A DNA stretch of 64,000 nucleotides. It comes from Cephalopachus bancanus. Lineage: Eukaryota; Chordata; Mammalia; Primates; Tarsiidae. Of this stretch, positions 1-10,579 are shown piece by piece. The stretch spans positions 1,922,001 through 1,986,000 of the forward strand of contig JAPVLO010000074.1 in the NCBI GenBank assembly GCA_027257055.1, given 5' to 3'. The notes below the pieces were generated by a model. That model was not told the origin of the DNA. It made no database searches and was given only the letters and a program-made list of their open reading frames with translations. The position numbers were made by a program, and so were the translations under genes. Numbering within the stretch: the first letter of the stretch is position 1; each line of letters opens with the position of its first letter.

Positions 1-11
1 AAACAATTCTA

Positions 12-314
12 AGCCGGGCTCGGTGGCTCAACCTGTAATCCCGTGCCTTTGGGAGGCTGAGGTGAGTGGATTGCCTGAGCCCGCGGGTTCGAGACCCGCC
101 TGGGCAGGCGAGACCTCATCTCTACAATAAATCAAAAAATCAGCAGGGCATGGTAGCGCGCACCTGTAATTCCGGCTACTCAGAAGGCTGAGGCGGAAGG
201 ATCGCCGGAGCCCAGCAGGTCGAGGCTGCGTTTGCTGGGAGCGGCCTCTGCACTCCAGTCTGGGTGACAGAGTGAGACTTCAACGCAAAAACAAAACAAA
301 ACAACAAAAAAAAC
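12..314 (+). mobile_element. Alu SINE, full-length dimer
   Basis: 7SL-derived dimeric SINE reading 5' to 3' on the plus strand: left arm from 'gccgggctcggtggctc', central A-rich linker, right arm with 'ggagcccagcaggtcgagg', then an A-rich tail of 'aaaac' units. It is flanked by an 8-bp duplication 'caattcta' (4-11 and 315-322), the mark of L1-machinery insertion. The left arm has 'gggcaggcgagacc', the shorter linker type found in many copies here. Being RNA polymerase III-derived, it encodes no protein. Confidence 0.93.
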
Positions 315-322
315 CAATTCTA

Positions 323-2715
323 GATCCCCAGACAATGAACTGTTCAGTTATGCTATTTCTAAGTCAATGGGATTTTAGAATCGATTTGTTTTGTTGTGTT
401 TTGTTTTGATTGTAAATTAGCATTCCATAATTACATGTAAGACTCTAGATTTCCTAAAGTCTATCTAGTCTCCCATTCTATTAAGGATGCTTTCTCGGTA
501 ACCTATAACAAAAGACATTTGGGGTGGGTGAGGGAAAAACTATATTTTATTACTGAAAGTGCATCAGTCAACATTTTTAAAAAGTCTCCTTTTTTCTGTT
601 TCTATTCTTGTCACACTTTTTGTTACACTCCTAAAAGATTCATAGACAATTCTGAGAAGTTTATTGCCGTTTAAGAATGAATATCCATCTCTTTTCACAA
701 ACACTTTAGTTTCTCTATACTCAGTTTGTATTTAAATTTAGCCAATGATCACCAGAGGCATTTTACTACAAGTACTTTATCATCATTTTATTACATTTTC
801 CCACATTTCTTTCTTTTCTTTCATTTTTCTTTTATTCCCCCCTCCTCTTCTTTTTCTAACTCGAGAATAGGGAATATCATTTCCTGAGTTTCTTCTGGGA
901 AAACACTTTTTAAATTATTTTGTAAAACTTTCCCAATACCCACTTGCAATACCCATGATTATTTTTGGCAATGCTTATTCTTGCTTCCTTTGTGTGTTTA
1001 ATACTTTTTCAAGTCAGTTTAACCACATTGTTTTATCTTTCCATTTATTGTTGTCCTATAATTCTCCTCATTTCTGAAGGAGAATTTTTTTTCTAAAGCT
1101 CCATAGTAGCTTTCCTCTTATTCTTATGTATCTTTAAAAGGAATTCATCTTTGATCACTTATTGATGGAGATGTTGGGAAAGTGAGTTACAAAAGAAGAT
1201 CCCTAGAACCTTCTCTCATTGTCCTTTGCATGATCACTCTGCCCTGTAGATATGACTCTCCAAAGACCCAGTAGGAGAACTACCTGGATAGTAGTGAAAT
1301 TGTACATGGCACAGGTACTCAATCCATGATTCTGAGTTTATTTTTTTAGCTGTCTAAAAGTAGCTTTGCAAAGTTTATTGCTACTCAATTTTTCTTCTTT
1401 CTGTTACCAATGTCTTAAGTTGAGTTGTATCAAAAGAAGATTTTGGAGCAAATAGATGAATGCAATTAGTTTAGTTGACAGGTTATATCTATTACTTACA
1501 GGGGAGTACATATGTGAAAGAGGAAGAAAGAAAGACCAATATGAAATATGCAGATTACTGCTTAGGTAACTGACAGACAGTATAGAAAATACCTCAAAGT
1601 TATCTCAACAGAGGTAAAAGACAGCTAGGATAGTTACACACCCAAATTTTACTCTCACTCCGACTCTTAGGAAGCATGAACTCTTTGGTACTTTTTGTTT
1701 GCCACATTCATGTTGAGGAAAAACCATCTGGTCTTCACAGTTGGCAACTATGGAATCAAGAAATGGCAAATATTGAGAGGGGGAATGGTGAGATATTAAC
1801 TGCAACTGTTACAGAGTAAGGTCCACCATCTTGTCAATATTTTATCTGTATATTGTCCTGTTGGGCCTTTTATCCCTTACATTTCACATTAAAAAATAGA
1901 GTTCTAAATTATCACTTTGGTTTTGCACATACAGATCTTGTGGTTTAAGTCAATGTATAATTAGTTAACCTTTAAGTTATGTACCTATTCTAGACCACTT
2001 AGTAATGGCTGGTTATTTAATAAACTTTCCAGAAAATTGAAGCTATTTTGCTTTTTGTGATACAAAAGATGAAATGTTTATCCTATTTAAAAATACACAT
2101 AGTGTTCATCCAAAATATTGGAATACAGAAGAGTATTTTGTCATCACTAATAGGATACCTTCTACATTCTGTTAACATTTTAAAAGTGACAATCCCCTTT
2201 TAAAGACTTTTTCAATATCTTGGAAGTGGAATACTTTGAAATAATTAAGAAACATTTCTGATAAAAGAAGTTTCTAAAAGAGATTTGGATAGCCTGTTTA
2301 TCATAGTCTCTTTCACACAATTAGATTGCTAATTCAGATCAAAGCTTATACTGGTGTTAATATGTTTTCTAAAGGCATCTACCTAGCTATAGTAAACTAA
2401 TTTTTACATAAGACAATGTATGATAGTGTTTAGTGTTCAATCATGATTTTAATAGTAAATGTATATTTAGTGACCTTTAAATCTTATCTTTGGGAAAATC
2501 CAAAAAGAAAAGAATTTGTTCCAACAATGTTTCTGAATGTTTAAGACTTGGATTCTTAAAACAGTTGTATATCAAGCAAGTAAACAGTAAATACACTTAT
2601 GTGGCTTTAGATATCTGAATTCTGTGATTTATTCTCCTGAATCTTAGAATATTAGTGTAGTTGGTAAAAGATAGCAACTTCCCATACTGTTTATATTTCA
2701 GAATAATTTCTTTTT
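323..2715. other. AT-rich unique DNA, no gene seen
   Basis: No coding, RNA-gene or recognisable young repeat signal. Only short chance ORFs occur, without family motifs. The stretch is AT-rich with scattered homopolymer runs, as in intergenic or intronic mammalian DNA. Very old repeat fragments could be present below what can be recognised by eye. Confidence 0.6.
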
Positions 2716-2990
2716 TTAATCTTCTGACTTTCACAAGAGATATATGACATTAGCTGACACAATTCTTTAGCAATTACAGTAAAAGAATGTTTATAATAAC
2801 ATTCACTGGGTACTTTACATTTTTCAATTTCTGAATTTATATGTATACTGTTATTAAATCTCTACAAAACTTTTAGTAATCGAGGACTAATATATCATCC
2901 CAAGGTCTCAGTGAAGAAATTGAAACATAGAGATAGCACACAACTAGGAAGTGACAAAATTACACTTCCCATTAGGTTATTCCCCAGATT
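2716..2990 (-). repeat. MIR-like SINE fragment with duplicated 5' part
   Basis: The part from about 2790 reads as the reverse complement of MIR: 'acattcactgggtacttt', then 'cccaaggtctcagtgaag', 'aaattgaaacatagagat' and 'cacaactaggaagtgac'. These match the order of the antisense MIR core. MIR is an ancient tRNA-derived mammal-wide SINE. The section 2716-2876 is also clearly similar to 4974-5144, and that similarity starts upstream of the MIR core, so an old local duplication is possible. Confidence 0.6.
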
Positions 2991-3555
2991 GTGCTCTTTA
3001 ATCACCACTATTCCCTATCCCCAGTGACATTAAAATAGCTGTTGGGAGCCAGCCACGGAGGCTCACTGAGTGTTAGGGATCAGGAAGGGCCGTTGACCCC
3101 GAGACCACTAGGATGCGTTCAGGAGCTATTGACCCCATTTCCTCCCCCTTTCTACTCAGCACTAACCAGATTAAGCTCCTGTGAGCTCAAAACATAAAAA
3201 CTATGAGACCAGGATGAACACAAGCTAACTTTAGAAGTTCATTGCTCCCATTCTTCCTCAAACTGCAGTTTTGGCTTTCACATAACTTATAATTCAAACT
3301 CGTATCACATCTAAGAGCCTTAGTTTGGTCACAGGCTTCTGGGTCATGATCTTAGGATTTATTGAAGGTGTAAATTGTAGAATATAGTTTTAGAAGACAG
3401 CCATTTTGTTGAAAGAATGCAACTGGGTTACTTGCAGGTAGCCCACTGTGAACTTTGAACTGGGCCACATTCCAAACATTCTGGGATGGGCTACTTTCGT
3501 AAATACTTAAGCTTCTATAGAATTGTTTAACTTGGCATAAATCAATCAGTTTAGG

Positions 3556-3593
3556 ATATGTCAGTCACGGACATAGAATATGTCAGTCACGGA
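3556..3593 (+). promoter_or_regulatory. U3 direct repeat (enhancer-like) in solo LTR
   Basis: The 16-mer 'atatgtcagtcacgga' occurs twice, at 3556-3571 and 3578-3593, with a 22-bp period. It lies about 130-170 bp upstream of the TATA box, where retroviral U3 enhancers usually sit. The repeat is seen directly; enhancer function is inferred. Confidence 0.5.
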
Positions 3594-3723
3594 TTAGGTT
3601 ATCCTTTGTTATGGTATTTTAAGATTATCATATGAAAAGGGTTTAAAGGCAATCACTGATTAAGTTTTCATGGATTAAGGTTTCTGGTGGGTGGGGAACG
3701 CCCCTCCCACATCTGACTTTGTG

Positions 3724-3730
3724 TATAAAA
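3724..3730 (+). promoter_or_regulatory. TATA box of the solo LTR
   Basis: 'tataaaa' in the context 'gtgtataaaagaccc' is the only strong TATA match in the LTR. It would place the U3/R start roughly 25-30 bp downstream, near 3755. A 7-bp stem with 3-base loop ('agactgg' agt 'ccagtct') at about 3774-3790 and a CT-rich tract to about 3832 follow, consistent with R and U5. Confidence 0.6.
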
Positions 3731-3900
3731 GACCCGTTGTAATTCCCAATAACACTCACATCGCTTCTGCACTAGACTGGAGTCCAGTCTCTTTCTTTCT
3801 CTCTTTCTCTTTCTCTCTTTCTTCTTCCCCCCAATCGCTGACACCATCTCCACCTTTGGGGTACCCTGAACCCAGCTGGAGCTGGTCTCCGGCAAATAGC

Positions 3901-4830
3901 AAAAAGTACATTTCTATGTTTAAGAAATGGGGGCAAGTAGCTTGATTTTGAGAACGAATAAGATGTTTTCCCATCTTTCCCTCTTTATTTATTTGCTTAA
4001 TAACTTGAATATAATTTCCAAGGATTTAAGACTATTATTGACTTAATCATTCAATTTTATAAAGCCTATCAAAGTTGTTCCCTCAACAGGATATTTTTTG
4101 AAGGTGAAAAGAAACATCAGACCTGAGAACAAGGATAGTAACAAGTTACTATTAACTGAAAAACATTCATCAGTATATCTTGAGTGTCTTGAGTGTAAGA
4201 ATTCAAAGGAGACTATGTCACCAATATGACCATGCAAAGTAAATATACATAAGAATGCAGAAAAAGTTATTATTTATCATTGGAATAGTAAAACAGCTTA
4301 TGTTCAGTTACTTAGATAAATAAGGGTTATCCAGTAGAATTTTCTTTGTTAAGAGAAGCATTTTATGTTTGTGCCATCCAATGTGGTAACTATTAATTAG
4401 CCCTATATTGCTCTGGAGCATTTGAGCTATGACTAGTGAATAAGAACTTGTTTCATTAAAATTTTTAGAGATTGCTATTAAAACTAGAAATATGTTTTAC
4501 TGATATTTAATTTATTGAATAATTTATTCCTGAATCAATATGTAAAAATATAGTGTCAAGTATCCAGAATTACAATGAAAATGACTAGACATCAAAAGAA
4601 TATTAATTAATACAAAATTAGAATATTAAAGGTCAATTTGTATGTATTATCATCAGTATGCCCATAATATACTATTGGGAGAAAATCAAATATGTGATAT
4701 AATCCCATGTGTCTTTAAAATGGAAAGAAGGGAGAGAGGGAAGAGGGGTGAGGGAATTGAAAAAGAGGAAGGACAATGAGGAACAGAAATAAAGAGAAAG
4801 TTGATTCCCTTGGATAATTTATATGGCCAG
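3901..4830. other. Unique DNA with a polypurine tract, no gene seen
   Basis: No family-level signal. At about 4716-4800 the plus strand is almost entirely purine (runs of gga, aga and gaggg), a simple low-complexity tract. The rest is AT-rich. Confidence 0.55.
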
Positions 4831-4905
4831 CATATTAGTTTATTATTGCTGTGTAAGAAATTACAACAAATTTAGTAGCTTAAACACTCATTTATTGTTT
4901 CAGAC
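4831..4905 (-). repeat. MaLR (MLT1-type) LTR end fragment
   Basis: 'attagtttattattgctg' followed by 'aaattacaacaaatttag' and 'agcttaaacactcattta' is the familiar antisense 3' end of MLT1-like LTRs. Only about 75 bp can be followed. Old and diverged. Confidence 0.45.
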
Positions 4906-4973
4906 TTTGTTTTGTTTTCTTACTGATTGTTACCTGGGGACTGCTTTCATCTCCAAGAGACATTAAACAACAT

Positions 4974-5144
4974 TTAATCTTCTGGCTCTCATAAGACATA
5001 TATAACATTAGCTGAAATGATCCTTCGGCAAATTACAGAAAAATAATGTTTATGATAATGACAAACATTCACTGAGTACTTTATATTTTTCATGTTCTGA
5101 GTCTTGTAGGTGTATTGCTATTTGATTTCTATAAAAATTATTAA
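4974..5144 (-). repeat. Second copy of the MIR-associated segment
   Basis: Similar along its length to 2716-2876, with shared blocks 'ttaatcttctg', 'acattagctga', 'aaacattcactgagtactt' and the following Alu-free AT stretch, allowing small gaps. Similarity stops at both ends. It could be a local duplication, or two copies of an ancient interspersed repeat that includes a MIR end. Confidence 0.55.
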
Positions 5145-5175
5145 GTGGGTGTTTTCTAGTAGTCTAGTGTTTTCT

Positions 5176-5385
5176 TCAATGCCAGTAGGACAGCATTTTC
5201 CTAACTTCTCCCAGTCTCAACCAAGGACTATGCGGCTTGTGACTTCTGAATCAAGACTTCCTAAAGCTAAAATAGATGACATCACTAATGAGGCCCTCAC
5301 ACGTGATGTAAAGCCTTTCGTGGCTGAAAATATTCTAGCTTTGCTTGATGACACTAAGGCTGACTACTGTGACCTTTCTAAATAA
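5176..5385 (+). pseudogene. Unidentified coding-like ORF fragment
   Basis: An open frame ends in a stop at 5383-5385. The more balanced coding-like part runs from about the internal Met at 5179 to the end, roughly 68 residues. It is mixed hydrophilic/acidic, with segments such as AKIDDITNEALTRDVKPF and AENILALLDDTKADYCDLSK. It stands out from nearby chance ORFs, which are Phe/Leu/Lys/Ile-rich. About 80 bp downstream lies an A-rich run (5466-5486), as after a retrocopy, but no clear target duplication was found. I do not recognise the parent protein. It may be a processed-pseudogene fragment, an old transposon protein remnant or chance. No splice structure or promoter is supportable. Confidence 0.25.
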
Positions 5386-5677
5386 AAGTTAGAGTCAAAC
5401 AAGACCAGTGGTGCATAACTCCTCTGCATCTGCCTCTTGTCCTTGTCCCTCTTTCCATCCCTACTGAAAAAAGAAAAGAAAAAAAGCATACTATTTATGT
5501 GATTCGGGTCTTTCTATCCCAAAGCAGGACCAAAGACCTTATGCATCCCTTAAAGTGCTTTGGGAATTTCCAAATGGAGGAGAAACACAACTTGTGTGGC
5601 CTTGTAGGATATGAGTGTCCAAGTCATAATCCTACCAAGTTTTGTGTGACAAAATCCATGAAAAGAAAATTATTTTA

Positions 5678-5967
5678 TTTATTTATTTATTTTGAGTTGG
5701 AGTCTCACTCTGTCACACAGACTGGTGTGCAGTGGTTGCTCCGGCCACCGCAGCCTCGACCTGCTGGGCTCTAGCGATCCTTCCGCCTCAGCCTTCCAAG
5801 TAGCTGGAATTACAGGCATAAGCTACCACAACCAGCTGATTTTTTTTATTTATTGTAGAGATGAGGTCTCGCTGCCCAGGTGGGTCTCGAACCCGCGTGC
5901 TCAGGCAATCTACTCTCCTCAGCCTCCCAAAGGCGCGGGATTACATGCTGAGCCACCGAGCCCGCCT
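5678..5967 (-). mobile_element. Alu SINE, full-length, antisense
   Basis: Reads in reverse from a T-rich tail ('tttatttatttatttt') through 'gagttggagtctcactctg' to 'gccaccgagcccgcc'. A perfect 15-bp duplication 'aagaaaattatttta' flanks it (5663-5677 and 5968-5982). The tail has become an (ATTT)n-type simple repeat. It belongs to the group with the shorter linker ('ctgcccaggtgg' on this strand). Confidence 0.95.
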
Positions 5968-5982
5968 AAGAAAATTATTTTA

Positions 5983-7068
5983 AAAGTTGATTCTATTTTC
6001 CTAAATATTTAACTCTCCTCAGATAAAAGTTATAAGTGACATCTGTCTGGATAGAGCCACTTTTACTAAATTTTATTATGATTTACCTGATTTCACAAGG
6101 ATAAACCCAGATTGATAACAGAATTTCTAACTTTATTTCCTTTTTAATTTTGGGGTTATTAATTTTGAGTAATCAAATTTGTCAGTATACTACATTTCTG
6201 GAGTCAATTATTTATAGAACTTATAATAGCATATATTTTTATGCTATGAATAAAATTGAATCATATATGGTGTAAAAAGCATGTTATCTTCAGAACTAGA
6301 GTAAAAAGACTGATGTTTTTATCTTCAAGTTGTATAGAAAGAATGAGAACATAATTTAGAATAAAGTTTCCCTACTGCTATTTATATATTTTTACCCAAA
6401 TAATTCAAATAACAAAGAAATAAAATTACCAAAAAGAGTTCATCATTATTTCTATACCACTATATGGAATATTGCATATTACATCTTCTACTCACTGCAA
6501 TGTTTCAGACTGTGGAGCATTAAATTGATAATAATTAAAACTTTTCTCTCTGCAAGATCTGTCAACACAATTTTATAATCATTCTAACAGTAGTTTAAGA
6601 GAACCATTTGCTTTCCGGCAATGACAATAGCGTAATGTTTTCATAGCACATAGTACTTTCCATAATGATCGTATCAGAAAGTAGAAAACAACTTTGCTTT
6701 GTTGTTATGTATAATCAAAGCTGGCGCATTTTACTTTTAAAGTACTCTGCTATAATTATCTTTCTGAGTATATCAACTACTAAATTTAAAGAAGAGGGTT
6801 TTTTTTTTTTAGTGAAAGAAGGACAAAAAATTATTTTGTTTCAGTATGTTATCAAATATCCAGAAAAAAATTTTGTTATATGAATTATCTGAGGGCTTTT
6901 GCCTATTTAGTCTTTGACTTATATTAAGTCTTAAACAGGTGTTTTTAGAAATTTAAAACATTTTGGTTAAATTTTGAAGACATTTGATGGAATTTTTAAT
7001 TATTTTATGTAAATATTTACGTGGATTTGATAAAGCCATCAATTTTGTTATTTACTTTTAGATTTATT
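5983..7068. other. AT-rich unique DNA, no gene seen
   Basis: No recognisable repeat, RNA gene or coding signal. Short ORFs, for example at 6665-6883, are low-complexity and lack motifs. Confidence 0.55.
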
Positions 7069-7072
7069 ATTG

Positions 7073-7109
<37 letters not shown>

Positions 7110-7380
7110 ATGAGACAGGGTTTCTCTCTGTCACACAGGATGGAATGCAATGATATGATCACAACTCACCACAGCCTCAAACTCCCATAATCAAGCGAAC
7201 CTTCTGTCTCAGTCTCAAATGTAGCTGAAACTACAAAGCATAGGCCACCAAGCTCGGCTCATTTTTCTGTTTTTTGTGGTTTTTTTTGGTAAAGACAGGA
7301 CTTCATTAGCCTCAGGTGATCATCTTGCCTCAGTCTCCTCAAGTGCTGGAATGATAATGATGATTCATCACATCTGGCTA
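7073..7380 (-). mobile_element. Old diverged Alu, antisense, with (ATT)n tail
   Basis: An (ATT)n microsatellite at 7073-7108 occupies the tail position. It is followed by a degraded Alu: 'gagacagggtttctctctg', 'cacagcctcaaactccc', and a left arm near 'caagtgctggaatg'. It is far more diverged than the young copies and closer to a general AluJ-like pattern, so it predates the species-specific families. Confidence 0.8.
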
Positions 7381-7384
7381 AAAC

Positions 7385-9410
7385 TTACTCTAATATAATT
7401 TCTGATTTATAAGAAAGCTATAAAAAAGTATAACCAATTTATATACATTCTACACTTAGATTCTACAAATGTTTGCCATTTATTCACATTTGCTTTTCAT
7501 TATCTATTTTTATATCCAATGATACATTAATCTAATTAATTATATTTTTAAGAATATAGATGTGAACACATATATTTACATATACACATATATTTTATTG
7601 ATATAACCCTTTATACAGCTATACTTTTTTATACTTTTGAGAATTAGTTGCCAATATAATATCTCTTGTTCTGAACTAATTAGAAAAAATTGCCCTAAAT
7701 AAATTTTCTCACATAACTCCACTGCAATTATGAAATTAAAAAATAGTATTAATACAATTCAATAACTCCTATACAAAGTATAATTCTACCTCTGTCCCTC
7801 TGATATACTTTATAAAGCAAACATTTCTGGTCCATATTCCTACGCAAAATTACCAAGTGCGTTTGTCAACCATTTCTCCTGAATCACCTCAAATCTGGAA
7901 TAATCTTTGTCTTTCATGTTTTTTTTTTTTTTGAGTTGGAGTCTTACTCTGTCACCCAGGCTGGAGTGCAGTGGCACGCTCATGGCCACCCCAGCAAGAC
8001 CTGCTGGGCTTCCAAAGTGCTGGGATTATAGGCTGAGCCACTGAGCCCAGCCACATGGATATTTTTAAGAGTACATGCCATTTACTTTGTAAAATAGCCC
8101 TCAATTTAGGCTTTTCCTATTCAAGTTGTACATTTGGGATATGAATATCAGAGAAGTGATGTGGTGATCTCCTGACCACATCAGAAAGCCTGTTTGTCCG
8201 TTACACGTAATGTTCCATCTGTCAGATTTTTTTAACATAAAAGTTCCTATTTTTCTTTTGTTACTTATTAAGTATACCTTGAAAAATATTTTGAGATCAT
8301 TTAAATGTTCTGTTTTTTTTAAATCTAATTTTTACCCTCTAGTTTTAGAATCCATTGATGATTCTTTCCTGAAATAACAAGTGTTACAGGTTTTGTCAAA
8401 TAGTAATGTTTTCGTTTCCTCAACAGTCTATAAAATTGACCAGAATTCTATCATATGAAATAAATACCCCCATTTATTTCTATATTCATTCATTTGTGTA
8501 TATGTGTGAGACCTGTGAATTCCAATTTTAGTAAATGTGCTTAATTCATTACTCTCATAGTTTTCTTTGATGCTCAATTTGTCTTTTGTCACTGGGAGCA
8601 CTTTTAAGCTACCTTCTGTGTCCTTTGATACACCCTCTCATTTTTAGCTGGTTGTTCTTTTATCAACAAGATACCTATGGCCATCATCCCTGCCTCATCC
8701 TTGGAATACACATATCCATATACAAACACGTACTTTAAATGTATACTTATAGATTAGTGAGTCTAAATCATTAGCACAATCTATCTATGTCTCATTCTAC
8801 AAATGTCTTCTAATGTATATTAAACCTTATGGGTTTATCCTGATGGTTACTATTCCAGTCCAACAGCAAACTTCTCTTTCTAGCTTCTTTTCTTTCAAAA
8901 TATTAATAAATAATTTGCTTCTCTGGCACTGAAAAATCAGGTTCTTTATAATCAACAATATATGGACTTATTTGTTCAAGCTTCAACTATAAAAATATGC
9001 ACACCCATATCACTATGAACGAAAACTTCATTAATGATAACACAATATACAGTTCTTTTTTGCCTTTAACACAAATTATATTGACAAAACAGTGTGTTCA
9101 GAATTACTTGGGTTAATTCTTTTTCACACTTCTTGTCAGTATTGTTATGTTTCTCATTTGTAACTCAGTTGTGGGGTTATTTTTTCCATTTTTATTCTTT
9201 TTTGTGATCTTCTACATCCTCACTGATTTTAGATATTTATTGAATTAATGAAAAGGTATGGCACTAAAAGTAAAAAATATTCAAAAAGGTACACTCAAAG
9301 TTGTGTTTCTGTAGCCATCCTTTCTACCTTTTTCTTAACTTCTATCTTGTAGGTTAAAAAAGCAAATTCATTAGCTTCTGTTTAACCCTTCTTTTGTTTC
9401 TAAATCCCTT
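7385..9410 (-). repeat. Ancient LINE-like region (low identity)
   Basis: Several stretches (7800-7915, 8055-8450, 8560-8720) recall the order of the antisense tail of old mammalian LINEs: 'ccatcatccctgcctcatcc', 'ttcctgaaataacaagt', 'attgatgattctttcctg'. An Alu (7921-8053) interrupts it. The family assignment is uncertain, and part of this interval may be unique sequence. Confidence 0.35.
7921..8053 (-). mobile_element. Alu with large internal deletion
   Basis: The poly-T tail and right-arm end ('gagttggagtcttactctg' to 'agacctgctgggct') join directly to the left-arm end ('ccaaagtgctgggattatag' to 'gagccactgagcccagcc'). About 150 bp of the dimer is missing while both outer ends remain. No clear target duplication is seen. 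Confidence 0.8.
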
Positions 9411-9411
9411 C

Positions 9412-9800
9412 TATTGTTTTAACATGTTTCCAAACCCCTGTTGAAAAGTAATTACCATGTAACTGTGTTATGATGTGAGACCTTCACGAGGCAATTAGAT
9501 CATGAGGGCTCTGCCCTCATAAATGGATTCATGTTGTTATTGTGGGAGTGGGGTCCTTATCATGAGAGTGTGTTTTTCTGTTTGTTTTAATGAAAGGATG
9601 AGTTGAGTTCCCATTTCTCTCTCACTGTAGTTCTCTCTTTGCATTAAGATAACATGGAAAGAAGACCCTTGCCAGGTGTGGCTTCTCAATCTTAGACTTC
9701 CCAGTCTCCAGAGCCATTAGCCAATAAATTTCTGTTTATTTTAAATTACCTGGTCTGTGGTATTCTATTATTGTAGTTGAGAACCAAACAGACTGTGACA
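9412..9800 (+). mobile_element. MaLR LTR, MST-type
   Basis: Shows the family order: 'gaggcaattagatcatgagg', 'gctctgccctcataaatgga', 'aagaagacccttgccagg', 'agccaataaatttctg', 'ttaaattacctggtctgtgg', ending 'gactgtgaca'. This matches the non-autonomous mammalian MaLR LTRs of the MST group. It carries the typical polyadenylation signal 'aataaa' (within 9720-9735). No internal region is attached, so it is probably a solo LTR. Confidence 0.8.
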
Positions 9801-9854
9801 GTCCCCAAATAGGCAGAAATACACATATATTTTTATCCTTTTTTCTTATATAAA

Positions 9855-10150
9855 AGTTATCATATTATATACACTTTTTTCACACTTTTTTCTTTCACTT
9901 AACAATATGTTATGGGTATCACCCCAATTCAATTCATACATATTTTCCTTGATTTTTTAACTGCATAGTGCTTCACTGTTTTCATGCAGTTTATTCAGCA
10001 GTTTATTCATCAGTTCTCTAATATATTTGCACTTATGATGTCTCTGATATTTTTCATTTAAAGTTGTACTGCAACACATAAACATACAGCTATGAATTTT
10101 GTATTGTTGAAGCTGTATCTTCAAAGTAAGTTCCCAGATGTGCTCTGGCT
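9855..10150 (-). repeat. Old L1 3' region fragment, antisense
   Basis: 'tttctttcacttaacaatat' ... 'ttttttaactgcatagtgc' ... 'tttattcatcagttctctaa' follows the antisense order of old L1 (L1ME-like) 3' sequences. Diverged and without intact ORFs. Confidence 0.45.
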
Positions 10151-10579
10151 GCATAAAATGTAAACATATATGTAGTTTTATTAGCTATTATCTCAGCTCT
10201 TTTAATAGCAGTTTAAAAATAAAATAATCAATCCTCTACCATTTGGGTGGCTTTTTAAGACACAAAGTCGTATTTAGTGCTCTTTTGTAGAGGTTTGAAT
10301 TATATCACTGCTTGCTTAAAAAATATTTTTATACTTTTTAAAAATTGTGCACATGATTGTAAGTACCAAGGTGGCTGAAACTATATCTTTTTTATTATTT
10401 TAAGTCCCCAACACATCTGAGATAATGCTCTCAAAGCATATCAATTTTTAAATAACTTTATTGAATGTGGAGGGACATCATTCAAATTGGTACACTATCC
10501 TCTAAGGCTTTTTGAACATCAAGAGAAAAAAATACATGTCTGGTTATGACTTTCTGAGTCATAATGGGAGTTCAAAAAT

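Larger units (their letters stand above)
3040..3894 (+). mobile_element. Solo LTR of a class II (IAP/beta-like) endogenous retrovirus
   Basis: An 855-bp element starts 'tgttgggagcc' and ends 'ggtctccggca', so it has TG...CA ends. A perfect 6-bp duplication 'aatagc' flanks it at 3034-3039 and 3895-3900; six bases is the duplication length of beta-/IAP-type retroviral integrases. Inside are a TATA box, a tandem 22-bp-period duplication in U3, a small hairpin and a CT-rich tract. No gag, pol or env sequence is attached, so the provirus was reduced to one LTR by recombination between its two LTRs. The ends and internal order resemble rodent IAP and other class II LTRs, but the family itself is not one I can name. 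The plus orientation is inferred from TATA, CT tract and the 'ggtctccggca' end. Confidence 0.85.

Noticed and set aside
3785..3835. CT-rich tract as an independent microsatellite
   Set aside because: It lies inside the solo LTR with fixed boundaries, so it is part of the LTR.
4716..4800. Polypurine tract as a retroviral PPT
   Set aside because: No LTR boundary follows it and it is far longer and looser than a retroviral polypurine tract.
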